Below are positions 8,110 through 16,843 of a DNA stretch of 47,755 nucleotides, piece after piece. How positions within the stretch are numbered: position 1 is the first letter of the stretch; the number at the start of each line of letters is the position of its first letter. The stretch is from assembly GCA_021799875.1 (NCBI GenBank), contig JAJYZP010000008.1, positions 1-47,755 of the forward strand, in the 5' to 3' direction. Source of the stretch: Actinomycetes bacterium (lineage in GTDB: Bacteria; Actinomycetota; Acidimicrobiia; Acidimicrobiales; Acidimicrobiaceae). The notes beneath the pieces are model-generated. The model searched no databases. It was not told where the DNA came from and was given only the letters and a program-made list of their open reading frames with translations. The translations under genes and the position numbers were made by a program.

Positions 8110-9464
8110 TACCTTGCCTCCACGATCTTTGAGAACTCACCAACAAAACGATCGATCTCACTCTTCGTCCGACGCTCCGTTGCACTAAGGATGAGAGTGT
8201 TACTCGCCTTGAGATCGCCCGAAGGAAACTCGCCACTCACCCCTGCGAGGAAACCTCGATCGGCGAGCGCGCTCCGTACGGCCTCGTTGTCAATGCCTGT
8301 CAGTCGAATCGTGAACTCTCTGACGAAGACAGGAGTCACGAGTTCAACACCGGGAATGGTGGAAAGAGCATCGGCGAGATAGTGCGAGCTTGAGAGGCAC
8401 GAGGTCGCCAACTCTCGAAAACCATCGGGTCCGAGCCACGAGAGATAGATGCAAGCGTGAACGGCCATCAGCGTCTGATTCGTGCAGACGTTCGAAGACG
8501 CTCGCTCACGACGGATGTCTTGCTCACGAGTTCGGAGCGTTGTCACGAACGATCGACGTCCCTCAGCGTCCACGGTCTCGCCGACCAAACGTCCGGGTAC
8601 GAGACGCAGATACTCGGGCCGAACCGAGAAGAGTCCTAGGTAAGGACCGCCGAAGGAGACAGGTGTTCCAAGCGATTGACCCTCGGCAACCGCTACATCG
8701 ACCCCGAACGAGCCTGGACTGGTCAACAGTGCCAACGAGATTGGATCGTAGACGCAGATGAGAAGCGCTCCGGTTCGATTGGCAAGTTCCCGAGCTCGGG
8801 CGAGGTCCTCAACTGCACCGAAGTAGTTTGGATATCCCACCACGACCGCCGCTGCCTGCGAAGCGGTCTCGATCGAGAGGTCACTTGATAGGTCGTCGTT
8901 GAGAGGGAGTTCCTCGACACTCAAACCCGTTCCCTCCGCAAAGGTTCGAACGGTCTGGAGGTAGGTCGGGTTGATCCCTTTTGAGACGATGACATGATGA
9001 GAGCGAGTATGCGCACACGCTAAGTTCACCGCCTCAACCAGGGCCGTTGCCCCGTCGTAGAGCGAGGCGTTGGAGATCTCAAGCCCACTCAGTCGAGAGA
9101 TAAGCGTCTGAAACTCGAAGAGGGCCTGCAGAACCCCCTGAGCAACTTCCGGCTGATAAGGAGTGTACGCGGTCACAAACTCGCCGCGAGATCCGAGCGT
9201 TCTGACGACCTGAGGAATATCGTGATCGTACGAGCCGCCGCCTGCGAAGGAGATGAGCGGACGGCCATGATGAAGGTTCCTCGCACTCACCTCTTCGAAG
9301 TAGGTGAGCACATCGTACTCAGAGACACCATCGGGAAGGTTAAGACCTCGACCCAAGCGGCGCTCTCGAGGAATCGTGGCAAAGATCTCGTCGATCTCTT
9401 TGAGACCGAGATCGGCCAGCATCTGGCTCGTTTCAGCCTCAGTGTGTGGAATGAAAGTAGGCAC
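8109..9464 (-). CDS. gcvPA: Glycine dehydrogenase (decarboxylating) subunit 1
   Basis: 451 residues with the start used here, the P-protein alpha half. It begins VPTFIPHTEAETSQML, matching the usual FIPHT start of this subunit. Also visible are GGGSYDHDIPQVVR, TAYTPYQPEVAQGVLQALFEFQT and ASSNVCTNQ. The GTG at 9464 is chosen from this alignment; the frame stays open to an ATG at 9557, 15 bases after the gcvT stop codon, so a 31-residue N-terminal extension is possible. Neither start has a good ribosome site. The split PA/PB form contrasts with the single-chain GcvB of mycobacteria. Confidence 0.95.
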   Translation of the reverse strand: MPTFIPHTEAETSQMLADLGLKEIDEIFATIPRERRLGRGLNLPDGVSEYDVLTYFEEVSARNLHHGRPLISFAGGGSYDHDIPQVVRTLGSRGEFVTAYTPYQPEVAQGVLQALFEFQTLISRLSGLEISNASLYDGATALVEAVNLACAHTRSHHVIVSKGINPTYLQTVRTFAEGTGLSVEELPLNDDLSSDLSIETASQAAAVVVGYPNYFGAVEDLARARELANRTGALLICVYDPISLALLTSPGSFGVDVAVAEGQSLGTPVSFGGPYLGLFSVRPEYLRLVPGRLVGETVDAEGRRSFVTTLRTREQDIRRERASSNVCTNQTLMAVHACIYLSWLGPDGFRELATSCLSSSHYLADALSTIPGVELVTPVFVREFTIRLTGIDNEAVRSALADRGFLAGVSGEFPSGDLKASNTLILSATERRTKSEIDRFVGEFSKIVEAR

Positions 9465-9572
9465 GCTGCACTGTCGCCTTTCGCTGTGATACGGAAAAGA
9501 TAACTCTTGCCTCAGAGGCACTTCGATGCTCTTCGCACGCTCTGCATGCAGAGCCATGACGGAAGGACCATC

Positions 9573-10640
9573 TTAGGTCTTGGCGTAGGCTTTGGAGACA
9601 AACGGCAGATCAACGACCTCGACACGACGCACGTTTTTGCCTTGACCAACTTCTAAATAGTCATGCACAGCGACCGGCGAGGTTACAAATGCCAGTCCAA
9701 TCCCCACTCCGAGCATCGGCGAAAAATTGCCTGAGGACACTCGCCCGACCAGCTCACCCTCTGGTCGTCTCAGCTCCATGTCGGCCCGGAGCGGCTGACG
9801 ACTTGATGCCATCACTCCCACAAGACTGTAGCGACGACCACTCTGCTCTTGATGAAGCAGAGCATCCCTCCCACGAAACTCAGGTTTCGAGAGGTCGACG
9901 ACCCAGCCGAGCCCGGCCTCATATGGCGTGATACCCGGCCCAAGCTCATGACCATGAAGAGGAAGTCCCGCTTCGAGTCGCAAAGTGTCTCGAGCTCCGA
10001 GCCCTGCAGGAATCGCTCCACGTTCAATGAGCTCTCCAAAGAGCTGCGGAGCGACCGAGTTCGGAACCGAGAACTCCACGCCTTGTTCCCCGGTATAGCC
10101 CGTGGTGGAAACGTGACCATCTTCGCCTCCAAATCGAAACTCCTGAACACGGAATCGCTTCATCTCAGCGATCGTTGGATCGAAGCTCGCTGCGATCCCC
10201 ATGGCCGATGGCCCTTGGAGGGCGAGAACAGATCGGTTGCGGGTGATATCGGTACCCCCAAGTACACCGATCACGTTCTCCGTGTTCGAGGCGTTCGGCA
10301 TGACAAAGAAGCGCTCCTCTGCGACCCAGACAACGATGATGTCGTCGATGACCGATGCATCGTTTGGATCGAGTAGGTGGGTGTACTGCGCTCTCCCGGG
10401 CGCAACTTTATCGATGTTATTCGTAAGAGCTGCCTGCACCCGATCTCGAGCTCCGCTTCCCTCAACGACAACCGTTCCGAGATGAGAGACGTCAAAGACT
10501 GCCGCTCCCCGTCGACACGCGAGATGCTCGGCGATGGTACCACTCGGATACGAAAGTGGCATCTCCCAGCCACCAAAATCGGTGAGTTTCGCTCCAAGCT
10601 GGCGATGGGTCTCAAAGAGGGCCGTGGTCTTAGCAGTCAC
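9573..10640 (-). CDS. gcvT: Aminomethyltransferase (glycine cleavage T protein)
   Basis: 355 residues. Transfers the methylene group from aminomethyl-lipoyl GcvH to tetrahydrofolate and releases ammonia. Motifs: LFETHRQLGAKLTDFGGWEMPL, FDVSHLGTV, TTGYTGEQGVEFSVP, GLGARDTLRLEAGLPLHGHEL and the C-terminal barrel domain. The start is GTG with no ribosome site; a TACCAT hexamer lies exactly 6 nt upstream, suggesting a leaderless transcript. First gene of the gcvT-PA-PB unit, 90 bp after a MerR gene. No glycine riboswitch is recognisable upstream. Confidence 0.95.
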   Translation of the reverse strand: MTAKTTALFETHRQLGAKLTDFGGWEMPLSYPSGTIAEHLACRRGAAVFDVSHLGTVVVEGSGARDRVQAALTNNIDKVAPGRAQYTHLLDPNDASVIDDIIVVWVAEERFFVMPNASNTENVIGVLGGTDITRNRSVLALQGPSAMGIAASFDPTIAEMKRFRVQEFRFGGEDGHVSTTGYTGEQGVEFSVPNSVAPQLFGELIERGAIPAGLGARDTLRLEAGLPLHGHELGPGITPYEAGLGWVVDLSKPEFRGRDALLHQEQSGRRYSLVGVMASSRQPLRADMELRRPEGELVGRVSSGNFSPMLGVGIGLAFVTSPVAVHDYLEVGQGKNVRRVEVVDLPFVSKAYAKT

Positions 10641-10646
10641 AGAATC

Positions 10647-10652
10647 ATGGTA
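10647..10652 (-). promoter_or_regulatory. Putative -10 element, leaderless gcvT promoter
   Basis: TACCAT on the minus strand is followed by 6 nt and then the gcvT GTG. Transcription would start at or beside the start codon. TTGATG lies 19 bp further upstream as a weak -35. Confidence 0.4.
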
Positions 10653-10730
10653 CTCGAATGGCCGACATTCTCATCAATCGCCGCTCAACACAGCGTGCAG
10701 TGGCGTCAACCACGACAGGTCACGGTGACC

Positions 10731-11306
10731 CTAGCTCGCAGCGAGTCTCGTCTCCGTGAAGAGGGACGGCTGCACGGGCGCAGGATAGAGAGTCTCCAAA
10801 TCATTGGTGAGTTCATCTCGAAGAGAACCCAACGAGATCAGCGTCGAGATTGCGAGTTGGCCCGATCGCAGAAGATCGACTACGTCGTTGTCGTCCCGCA
10901 CCAAAACCGAGTTCGGAGATACCACGAGATACTCCAGAGACTCTGGAGCACGATTGATCAGCTCCCGAGCGGTTGTCAGGGCCCGCCGGACTCCTTGCAT
11001 GGATAGACCATTGTCGAGAAGACTCTTAATCAATCGTACGAGCAGCAGATCGTTGAACGAGTACAGACGCTGCGAGCCGGAACCCTCTGCAGCATGAATC
11101 GACGGAACTAAGATCTCAGTCCGTGCCCAGTAATCGAGTTGCCGATACGTGACTCCAGCGATCTTGCAGACCTCTGGAGCCCGGTAACCCTCAACGAGCG
11201 TCGAGTGGTTCGAGCGAGACCGCCGACTCTGCGACGAACGCTTGATCGATAACCGCTGAGCATCCACGACCGACATAGTCACAAGTCTATCCACAGCGTT
11301 ATCCAC
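10731..11306 (-). CDS. MerR-family regulator (Rv1830-like position)
   Basis: 191 residues. The helix-turn-helix is at about residues 38-105 (YRAPEVCKIAGVTYRQLDYWARTEILVPS, then RLYSFNDLLLVRLIKSLLDNGLSMQGVRRAL). A C-terminal region without the Cys pattern of metal-sensing MerR proteins follows. In mycobacteria the gene at this position (Rv1830) is linked to cell division control. GTG at 11306 is listed; ATG at 11276 is an alternative and would free two DnaA-box-like sites upstream. It ends 90 bp before gcvT, so it may regulate or be co-read with the gcv genes. Confidence 0.85.
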   Translation of the reverse strand: MDNAVDRLVTMSVVDAQRLSIKRSSQSRRSRSNHSTLVEGYRAPEVCKIAGVTYRQLDYWARTEILVPSIHAAEGSGSQRLYSFNDLLLVRLIKSLLDNGLSMQGVRRALTTARELINRAPESLEYLVVSPNSVLVRDDNDVVDLLRSGQLAISTLISLGSLRDELTNDLETLYPAPVQPSLFTETRLAAS

Positions 11307-11307
11307 A
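11287..11307 (-). promoter_or_regulatory. Two DnaA-box-like 9-mers at the merR start
   Basis: Read on the + strand, CTATCCACA (11287-11295) and TTATCCACA (11299-11307) lie 12 bp apart in the same orientation. The second matches the TTATCCACA DnaA-box consensus exactly. They overlap the first codons of the MerR gene if it starts at 11306, or lie just upstream if it starts at 11276. A DnaA role is inference only. Confidence 0.3.
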
Positions 11308-11329
11308 ATCCGCTAGTTCCAAGAAACCC

Positions 11330-11842
11330 CTAGGAAAAATCCTCAGGTCGTAAGGTATCGAGAAACTCTCGGAAATCATCGACGATCTCCTCCTCGCTCT
11401 CGAGCGCCTCCTCCTCACCATCCCCGTCTACATCGTCTTCAACGAGAACGAGCCCCTCTGCATTCATGAGCTCATCGGCCACATAGATGGTGGCACCGAC
11501 CCGGACAGCGATCGCTATTGCATCGGAAGGACGGCACGAAACCACGATCGGTACCTTGTTCTGAAGCAGAACCAGCTCTGCAAAGTAGGTTCCCTCCTTC
11601 AACTCCGTCACAATCACCCGAAGAACCTCGGTGCCGATCGCATCGAGCACATCTCTCATGAGGTCATGGGTCAACGGCCGGGGGGTCTCGATACCTCGTG
11701 CAGCGTACTCTATCGACGAAGCTTCAGCAGTTCCGATAAAGATTGGGAGCGTACGGCCCGGAGAGCTAATCTCTTGAAGCAAGATCACCGGTGACTTCGA
11801 CCGGAGATCAACCTTCACCGCAGCAAGAGTAACTTCGACCAT
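11330..11842 (-). CDS. DUF151 / bifunctional nuclease family protein
   Basis: 170 residues. Family features are LLQEISSPGRTLPIFIGTAEASSIEYAARGIETPRPLTHDLM followed by the SCRPSDAIAIAVRVGATIYV segment; the C-terminus is very acidic (about residues 130-160). Relatives are called bifunctional nuclease (BFN); the actinobacterial members, such as Rv1829, are uncharacterised. AAGG lies 7 nt before the ATG, and a TAAGGT hexamer overlaps it exactly 6 nt upstream, so SD-led and leaderless initiation are both possible. It lies between the two MerR genes, as in mycobacteria. Confidence 0.9.
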   Translation of the reverse strand: MVEVTLAAVKVDLRSKSPVILLQEISSPGRTLPIFIGTAEASSIEYAARGIETPRPLTHDLMRDVLDAIGTEVLRVIVTELKEGTYFAELVLLQNKVPIVVSCRPSDAIAIAVRVGATIYVADELMNAEGLVLVEDDVDGDGEEEALESEEEIVDDFREFLDTLRPEDFS

Positions 11843-11991
11843 AGATCAACCTTAGTAAATCGAGCACATCTCCCGGCAACCTATGAGCTTGCAACGTCAC
11901 CATCAAATCCGCCGGAGAGCCGAGCAGCCGCAAGGATCGGCCAACGATCTCTGGGCTATCTCGGGGAGCTCACACTCTTAAACTCGACCTC

Positions 11992-13209
11992 TTAAGAGAG
12001 ATCGAGATACTTTGCCAACATCTTCTCCATGTAGTACCCGCGCAGACAGCTGCCGAGCATCTTCAAGTCAGAGAGCTGCTCCGTCGCACGCGTTCGCGCT
12101 GACGGGTTACGCTGGCGCAGAGTTGGTGAGAGAATCTGTTCCATAAAACCGACCTCGCGCTCAGCGGAGATCTTGTACATCTTCAAGTGACGCGCTTGAA
12201 CACCATACTTGCGGAACACGGTCACGACTTGAACGATCTCGAAGTCGATCTGAGCGTAGTAGCGCTCGCCTGCATACAGCCGGGACTCGATGAGGCCAAA
12301 CTCCTCCATCTCTCGGATCTCGGAGATCTTTGCTCCGCTTAGGCGTGCGAGCTCCTCGATGCTAAAGAGACCGCTCTGGTTTGGACTATTCTTCCTAGCC
12401 GGACCTTCATCCACAGCGTCTAGGGTTCCTTGTCTCTCGAGCGCAGACCGATGGACCTCGAGATCCTCCTCTGTAGTCGAGCCTCGATCATCGAAAGAAC
12501 TGCTGGAAGATCGAGGCGAATCGGTTCGTACGGCCTCCCAATCCACCTCCGGAGCTCGAGAACTACCATGATCCGCTTCGACGCGAGCTTCATCGGCTCG
12601 TGGCAGTGGGTCGGCCCCTCCATGTGGTCGTGGTGCAGCATATCGGGTCAAGAGACTCTCAGAGATTCTCTCCAACTGTTCTTCCGTTGACAGATGCCGG
12701 AAGCTCGGATCCCCCAGCTGGTCGACAGGATAACTCACCGGTCCTTCGACGCTCTCTCTAGCCTCAAGGTCAGAGCTAGGACGTTCGGACGAAACGGACT
12801 GACCCTCGATGTCCGTCATCGCCTCCACAAGTTTGAGCATGGGAGGCAGATCGACCGGTTCTCCTCTCCGGCGAGCAGACGCATCAGATACTTCCCCACG
12901 CGAGACCTTCGATAGACCCACTCCGTTCTGTCCCGATGTGTCGTCCTGAGGACTACGAGCGTCGTACTCTACCAGCGCGTCTCGGATGCGCTTCAGCGGC
13001 ATGTAGGTTTCGCGCTGCATCTGAAGGATCGTGCGGAGCCGGTCGATATCACGCTGGTAGAACTTCCGATACCCAGAGGGAGTGCGTTCCGGATCGATAA
13101 GACCTTGATTCTCGAGGAACCGTATCTTAGAGATCGATAGCTCAGGGAACTCGACCTGCACTTGAGTAAGGACCTCGCCGATCGAAAGATACTCAGAATC
13201 CTGCGCCAT
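11992..13209 (-). CDS. ftsR: FtsR-like MerR-family regulator with long disordered linker
   Basis: 405 residues. The N-terminal winged HTH (about 7-78) reads YLSIGEVLTQVQVEFPELSISKIRFLENQGLI, then SGYRKFYQRDIDRL. A second HTH-like domain lies at about 280-400 (FSIEELARLSGAKISEIREMEEFGLIESR). This two-domain layout matches Rv1828/FtsR, an activator of ftsZ in corynebacteria. Those proteins are about 250 residues; the extra length is a polar, acidic Ser/Arg/Glu-rich stretch at about 80-275 that looks disordered. The gene starts 3 bp after the garA stop, so the two are probably co-translated. Confidence 0.85.
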   Translation of the reverse strand: MAQDSEYLSIGEVLTQVQVEFPELSISKIRFLENQGLIDPERTPSGYRKFYQRDIDRLRTILQMQRETYMPLKRIRDALVEYDARSPQDDTSGQNGVGLSKVSRGEVSDASARRRGEPVDLPPMLKLVEAMTDIEGQSVSSERPSSDLEARESVEGPVSYPVDQLGDPSFRHLSTEEQLERISESLLTRYAAPRPHGGADPLPRADEARVEADHGSSRAPEVDWEAVRTDSPRSSSSSFDDRGSTTEEDLEVHRSALERQGTLDAVDEGPARKNSPNQSGLFSIEELARLSGAKISEIREMEEFGLIESRLYAGERYYAQIDFEIVQVVTVFRKYGVQARHLKMYKISAEREVGFMEQILSPTLRQRNPSARTRATEQLSDLKMLGSCLRGYYMEKMLAKYLDLS

Positions 13210-13212
13210 GAG

Positions 13213-13695
13213 CTAGCTCGCCCCCTCACCGTAGTACGCGAAGAGGAAGCGATACTTGCCGATCTGAATCTCATCACCGGGCCTGAGCTCACTCTGATCG
13301 GTCCTCACACGGTTGACGTAGGTGCCATTGAGGGAGCCGACATCTCGAACTGTGAAGTGCTCATCGAGCACGGCTATCTCAGCATGACGACGCGACACGG
13401 TGATGTCATCGAGAAAGACGTCACTCTCGGGATGACGACCGATTCTCGTGATCTCGCCTGAGAGTGAGAACCATGAACCGCTCTGCTCACCGTTGCGAAC
13501 AACTAAACAACCGATCCCCTTCGGAAGTTCAGACATCAAACGAGCAAGCTGTTCCTCACGAGCATCGGCTGCAGGATCAATCGTTGGGATCGACCCAGTC
13601 GTCTCTTCTACCGGTTCAATGAGCGGCCGACCACACGACGAGCAGTAACGAGCGTCAACTTGATTGACGTGCTCGCAATGCTGACAAGTGACCAC
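13213..13695 (-). CDS. garA: GarA/OdhI-like FHA protein with zinc ribbon
   Basis: 160 residues. Residues 4-21 are a zinc ribbon (C4, C7, C18, C21). EETTGS at 30-35 resembles the ETT kinase site of mycobacterial GarA, which PknB and PknG phosphorylate. The FHA domain spans about 63-155 with GR (86-87), SRRH (101-104) and GSLNGTYVN. In mycobacteria unphosphorylated GarA inhibits 2-oxoglutarate dehydrogenase and glutamate dehydrogenase; phosphorylation makes it bind its own FHA and switch off. The start GTG has AAGGAGG 5 nt upstream, a strong ribosome site. Located between gcvH and ftsR. Confidence 0.9.
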   Translation of the reverse strand: MVTCQHCEHVNQVDARYCSSCGRPLIEPVEETTGSIPTIDPAADAREEQLARLMSELPKGIGCLVVRNGEQSGSWFSLSGEITRIGRHPESDVFLDDITVSRRHAEIAVLDEHFTVRDVGSLNGTYVNRVRTDQSELRPGDEIQIGKYRFLFAYYGEGAS

Positions 13696-13821
13696 GACCG
13701 CCTCCTTGCTCTCTAACGTTCAACCTCAGGTCGAGGCGAGTCTAGAGTTTAACCCCCGGCTCCGACTGACTCCTCATTCTTTGTGAAATGACACGTACGT
13801 TGCGTCACCACCACTCAGCCT

Positions 13822-14199
13822 CTAAGCGATCAAGGCTTGGTACGCGTCACTGTCGAGCAACGCATCGACGGCACTAAGGTCCGTGACTGAAATCTCACAG
13901 ATCCAGCCACCGTCATATGGGTCAGAGTTTAAGATCTCCGGATTCTCAAGGAGCGCTTCGTTCACACTGACGACCTCACCCGATACTGGGGCATAGATGT
14001 CAGAGACAGACTTTGTCGACTCGACCTCTGCGATCGACGAACCAGCAGAGCAAGTATCTCCGACCTTCGGCAGTCCAACGAAGACTATATCGCCGAGCGC
14101 ATCTTGAGCGTAATCGGTAATTCCAACCCAAACTCGGCCACCATCGAGCTTGACCCACTCATGATCGGCTGTGTACTTCAGTTCCTTTGGCAGTTCCAT
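13822..14199 (-). CDS. gcvH: Glycine cleavage system H protein
   Basis: 125 residues, standard length. Carries the lipoyl arm that shuttles the aminomethyl group between GcvP, GcvT and the L protein. The lipoylation site is EVESTKSVSDIYAPVSGEV, with Lys63. The N-terminus KYTADHEWVKLDGGRVWVGITDYAQDALGDIVFVGLP is canonical. It is separated from gcvT by four regulatory or uncharacterised genes, the same arrangement as Rv1826 in mycobacteria. Confidence 0.97.
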   Translation of the reverse strand: MELPKELKYTADHEWVKLDGGRVWVGITDYAQDALGDIVFVGLPKVGDTCSAGSSIAEVESTKSVSDIYAPVSGEVVSVNEALLENPEILNSDPYDGGWICEISVTDLSAVDALLDSDAYQALIA

Positions 14200-14240
14200 G
14201 GACCCTAATCTTAGCCACCGCCGATCCCCGATGCGAGACG

Positions 14241-16775
14241 CTAGAGCGAACGTAGCCGAGCGGCTATCGATTCAACGAAGTCGACAAGTCGTCGAGAGAC
14301 CAACTCGTCCGATGAACCCTCGACGGTGATATTCATGAGGGGTTCAGAAGCATCTGGAGTAATCAAGCTAAAGCCGCCATCGCTATGTTCGATTCGAAGT
14401 CCATCCACGAACAGGGCATCAGCATTATCCGGGTCTTCCGCCAACGACCGCATGAGGGTACCCTTCAACTCAAAAGGAGTGTGAATCGTTGCACTTCGGA
14501 CATGTATCGGTTCCTCTGTAAATGCGAAATCCGATAGTGGAGCATCAACATCGGCAAGAGCTGCAAGAATACGAGTCACGTTAAAGATTGCGTCCGCTCC
14601 GTTCACAACTCCAGGCATGATGAGCGCTCCGAATGGAGAGAGACCAATAACACCACGACTAGGCCCGGATTCACCTTTGACGTCGATTGGTCCTCTCCAG
14701 CTCAACGCCTCGTGACACAGCGCACCTTCGTTCGCCTTCGTCCACATCACCTCCATTCCACGTTGACGAGCGCGCTTGACGACAACGTTGGAGGTATCGA
14801 CAGTTACAAAGGCGTGACTGACGCTACCCTGGGCACCAAAGAGTTCGACCATCGCCCTTGCGAAGTCTTGCCCATAGAGTAGATTCCCTTGATCATCGAT
14901 CAACTCCACCCGATCACCCCCCGCCGAAAAGATCAAGCCCAGATCTGCGCTCGATTCAATGACGGTGCGCTGCACACGCTCGCGTTGCTCGTCGATCTCT
15001 GTCCGCATCATCCGCGCAGTAGCCGCATAGGGATTGAGACTCAAAACATCTGCATCGAACTTCGAGAGTGTCGTATTGACAAGGGCTCCAATCGAGCCGA
15101 AGCTGTAGTCGGTGACAAGACGAAAACGACGTCGCCGAATCGCCTCGAGAGGCACGAGCGAGACGAGAGACTCCACATAGGACTCGACGACACGACCTGG
15201 GAACGAGATGTCACCGAGCTCGGAGGGAAGAACCTTCCGGAAGTCCTCTCGCTGGAAGAGTCGCTCTATCTTCCGCTTCGCAGTCTCCTCGAGATCGCTT
15301 CCATCATGAGAGTGGAAGCGAATCTCCACCATATCGGGGTCGCTCGCTGAGACCGAGACCCGAAGTCCGCCGTCGGCGCCACTCTCGCCGGTGACGTAAC
15401 GTGCCAGAGGCGTAGCTGCTAACTCAATGTCGACAACGGTCACACCTACGGCATTGACGCCAACCATCAGCGCTCGCTTCAACATACGAGCCGCACGTGA
15501 GCTATCGCGAGAGGCAACCACCGTGGAGCCTGGCAGAAAAGATGATCCATAGGCCATCCCGACTCGAACCGCCACTTCAGGAGAGATGTCCACGTTTGGA
15601 AGGCCAGTGATACCAAGAGTGTCAAAGAGTGTTCTCGAGCCCTGCGACTCCCACACGATCGAGGTATTCACAGTCGTACGAGACTGCACGGTCTTGCTCG
15701 GGTAGATCTTGACGAATGGTTGAATGATCGACTCGTCTCCGAGATAACAGTCGTCGCCAATCACCGATCCATCTTCGATCATGACACCGCGCCGCACGTC
15801 GGTCGATCGACCCACGATCGCGCCTCGAATATGTGAGGAGTTACCAACAAAGCAGTGGTCCGCCAAGATGGAGTTCTCGACCGTCACGTCGTCACCAATC
15901 TTCGAGTTCGACCCGATCACCGAGTAGCGACGTAGCCGGGTGCGCGCTCCAATCCGAGAGTTCACTCCAATAAAGACAGGCTCTTCGATCTCGACGGTCG
16001 GGTGCAAGAAGCTACCTTCGCCAACGTACAGTCCATCTCGAAGCGCAAAACCAGGAAGACGAACGTCGACATGACCATCCAAGATATCTCGATGCGCCTT
16101 GAGATAGCCACTCAGTGTTCCTACATCTTCCCAGTAACGATCAGAGACCCATCCCATCAGCTTCTTCCCATCGCTCAACAACTTCGGGAAGACATCACCA
16201 GAGAAATCGGACGCACCGTCGAGTGGAATATGCTCGAATATCTCAGGATTCAGGACGTAGATACCGGTATTGACCGTGTCGGTGAAGACCTCACCCCAAG
16301 AAGGCTTTTCTAAAAAGCGGGAGATCTGCCCCTGCTCATCGAGCATAACGATCCCAAAATCTAACGGATTCTCGACTCGCTGTAAGACCACAGTCACCAT
16401 CGCCTCCGTGGCGTGGTGATCGGCCCAGACCCGACCGAGATCGATATCGGTAAGCACGTCACCTGAGATCACCAAGAACGGCTCATCGAGAAGGCTTCGA
16501 GCGTTTCCGACCGACCCCGCTGTTCCAAGGGGCGATTCTTCAGAGACGTAGGTCATCGAGACACCAAACTCGGAACCATCACCAAAATAGGTGCGGATGG
16601 CATTGGCAAGGTAGGCAACCGTCACCACGATCTCAGTAAAACCGTGATGCTCTAAGAGCCTGACGATATGCGCCATCATTGGAACGTCGCCCATTGGTAG
16701 CATCGGTTTCGGTTGCGTCGACGTGAGCGGTCTGAGGCGAGTCCCCTCACCTCCGGCCATAATGACGGCTTTCAT
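14241..16775 (-). CDS. Nucleotidyltransferase / degenerate phosphomannomutase fusion
   Basis: 844 residues in three parts. Residues 1-235 form a sugar-1-phosphate nucleotidyltransferase ([13 protein letters not shown], then [14 protein letters not shown]). Residues 250-375 are hexapeptide left-handed beta-helix repeats. Residues 385-844 have the phosphohexomutase fold. Streptomyces and mycobacteria have similar fusions annotated as mannose-1-phosphate guanylyltransferase; GDP-mannose supply is the likely role. The mutase part looks inactive: the TASHNP loop reads SASDPD (about 476-481), and the DxDxD metal loop reads SAGGD (617-621), keeping only the last Asp. It is 41 bp upstream of gcvH and 68 bp after pgsA. 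Confidence 0.88.
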   Translation of the reverse strand: MKAVIMAGGEGTRLRPLTSTQPKPMLPMGDVPMMAHIVRLLEHHGFTEIVVTVAYLANAIRTYFGDGSEFGVSMTYVSEESPLGTAGSVGNARSLLDEPFLVISGDVLTDIDLGRVWADHHATEAMVTVVLQRVENPLDFGIVMLDEQGQISRFLEKPSWGEVFTDTVNTGIYVLNPEIFEHIPLDGASDFSGDVFPKLLSDGKKLMGWVSDRYWEDVGTLSGYLKAHRDILDGHVDVRLPGFALRDGLYVGEGSFLHPTVEIEEPVFIGVNSRIGARTRLRRYSVIGSNSKIGDDVTVENSILADHCFVGNSSHIRGAIVGRSTDVRRGVMIEDGSVIGDDCYLGDESIIQPFVKIYPSKTVQSRTTVNTSIVWESQGSRTLFDTLGITGLPNVDISPEVAVRVGMAYGSSFLPGSTVVASRDSSRAARMLKRALMVGVNAVGVTVVDIELAATPLARYVTGESGADGGLRVSVSASDPDMVEIRFHSHDGSDLEETAKRKIERLFQREDFRKVLPSELGDISFPGRVVESYVESLVSLVPLEAIRRRRFRLVTDYSFGSIGALVNTTLSKFDADVLSLNPYAATARMMRTEIDEQRERVQRTVIESSADLGLIFSAGGDRVELIDDQGNLLYGQDFARAMVELFGAQGSVSHAFVTVDTSNVVVKRARQRGMEVMWTKANEGALCHEALSWRGPIDVKGESGPSRGVIGLSPFGALIMPGVVNGADAIFNVTRILAALADVDAPLSDFAFTEEPIHVRSATIHTPFELKGTLMRSLAEDPDNADALFVDGLRIEHSDGGFSLITPDASEPLMNITVEGSSDELVSRRLVDFVESIAARLRSL

Positions 16776-16843
16776 ATCGTGATCACTCCCTCACACCAAA
16801 GCACTCGTTCCGACGGCCACGCGCTTAAAGGTGCAGTCCGACC

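Noticed and set aside
10641-10730. Glycine riboswitch ahead of gcvT
   Set aside because: Only 90 bp separate merR and gcvT, no aptamer-like segments are visible, and gcvT appears leaderless.
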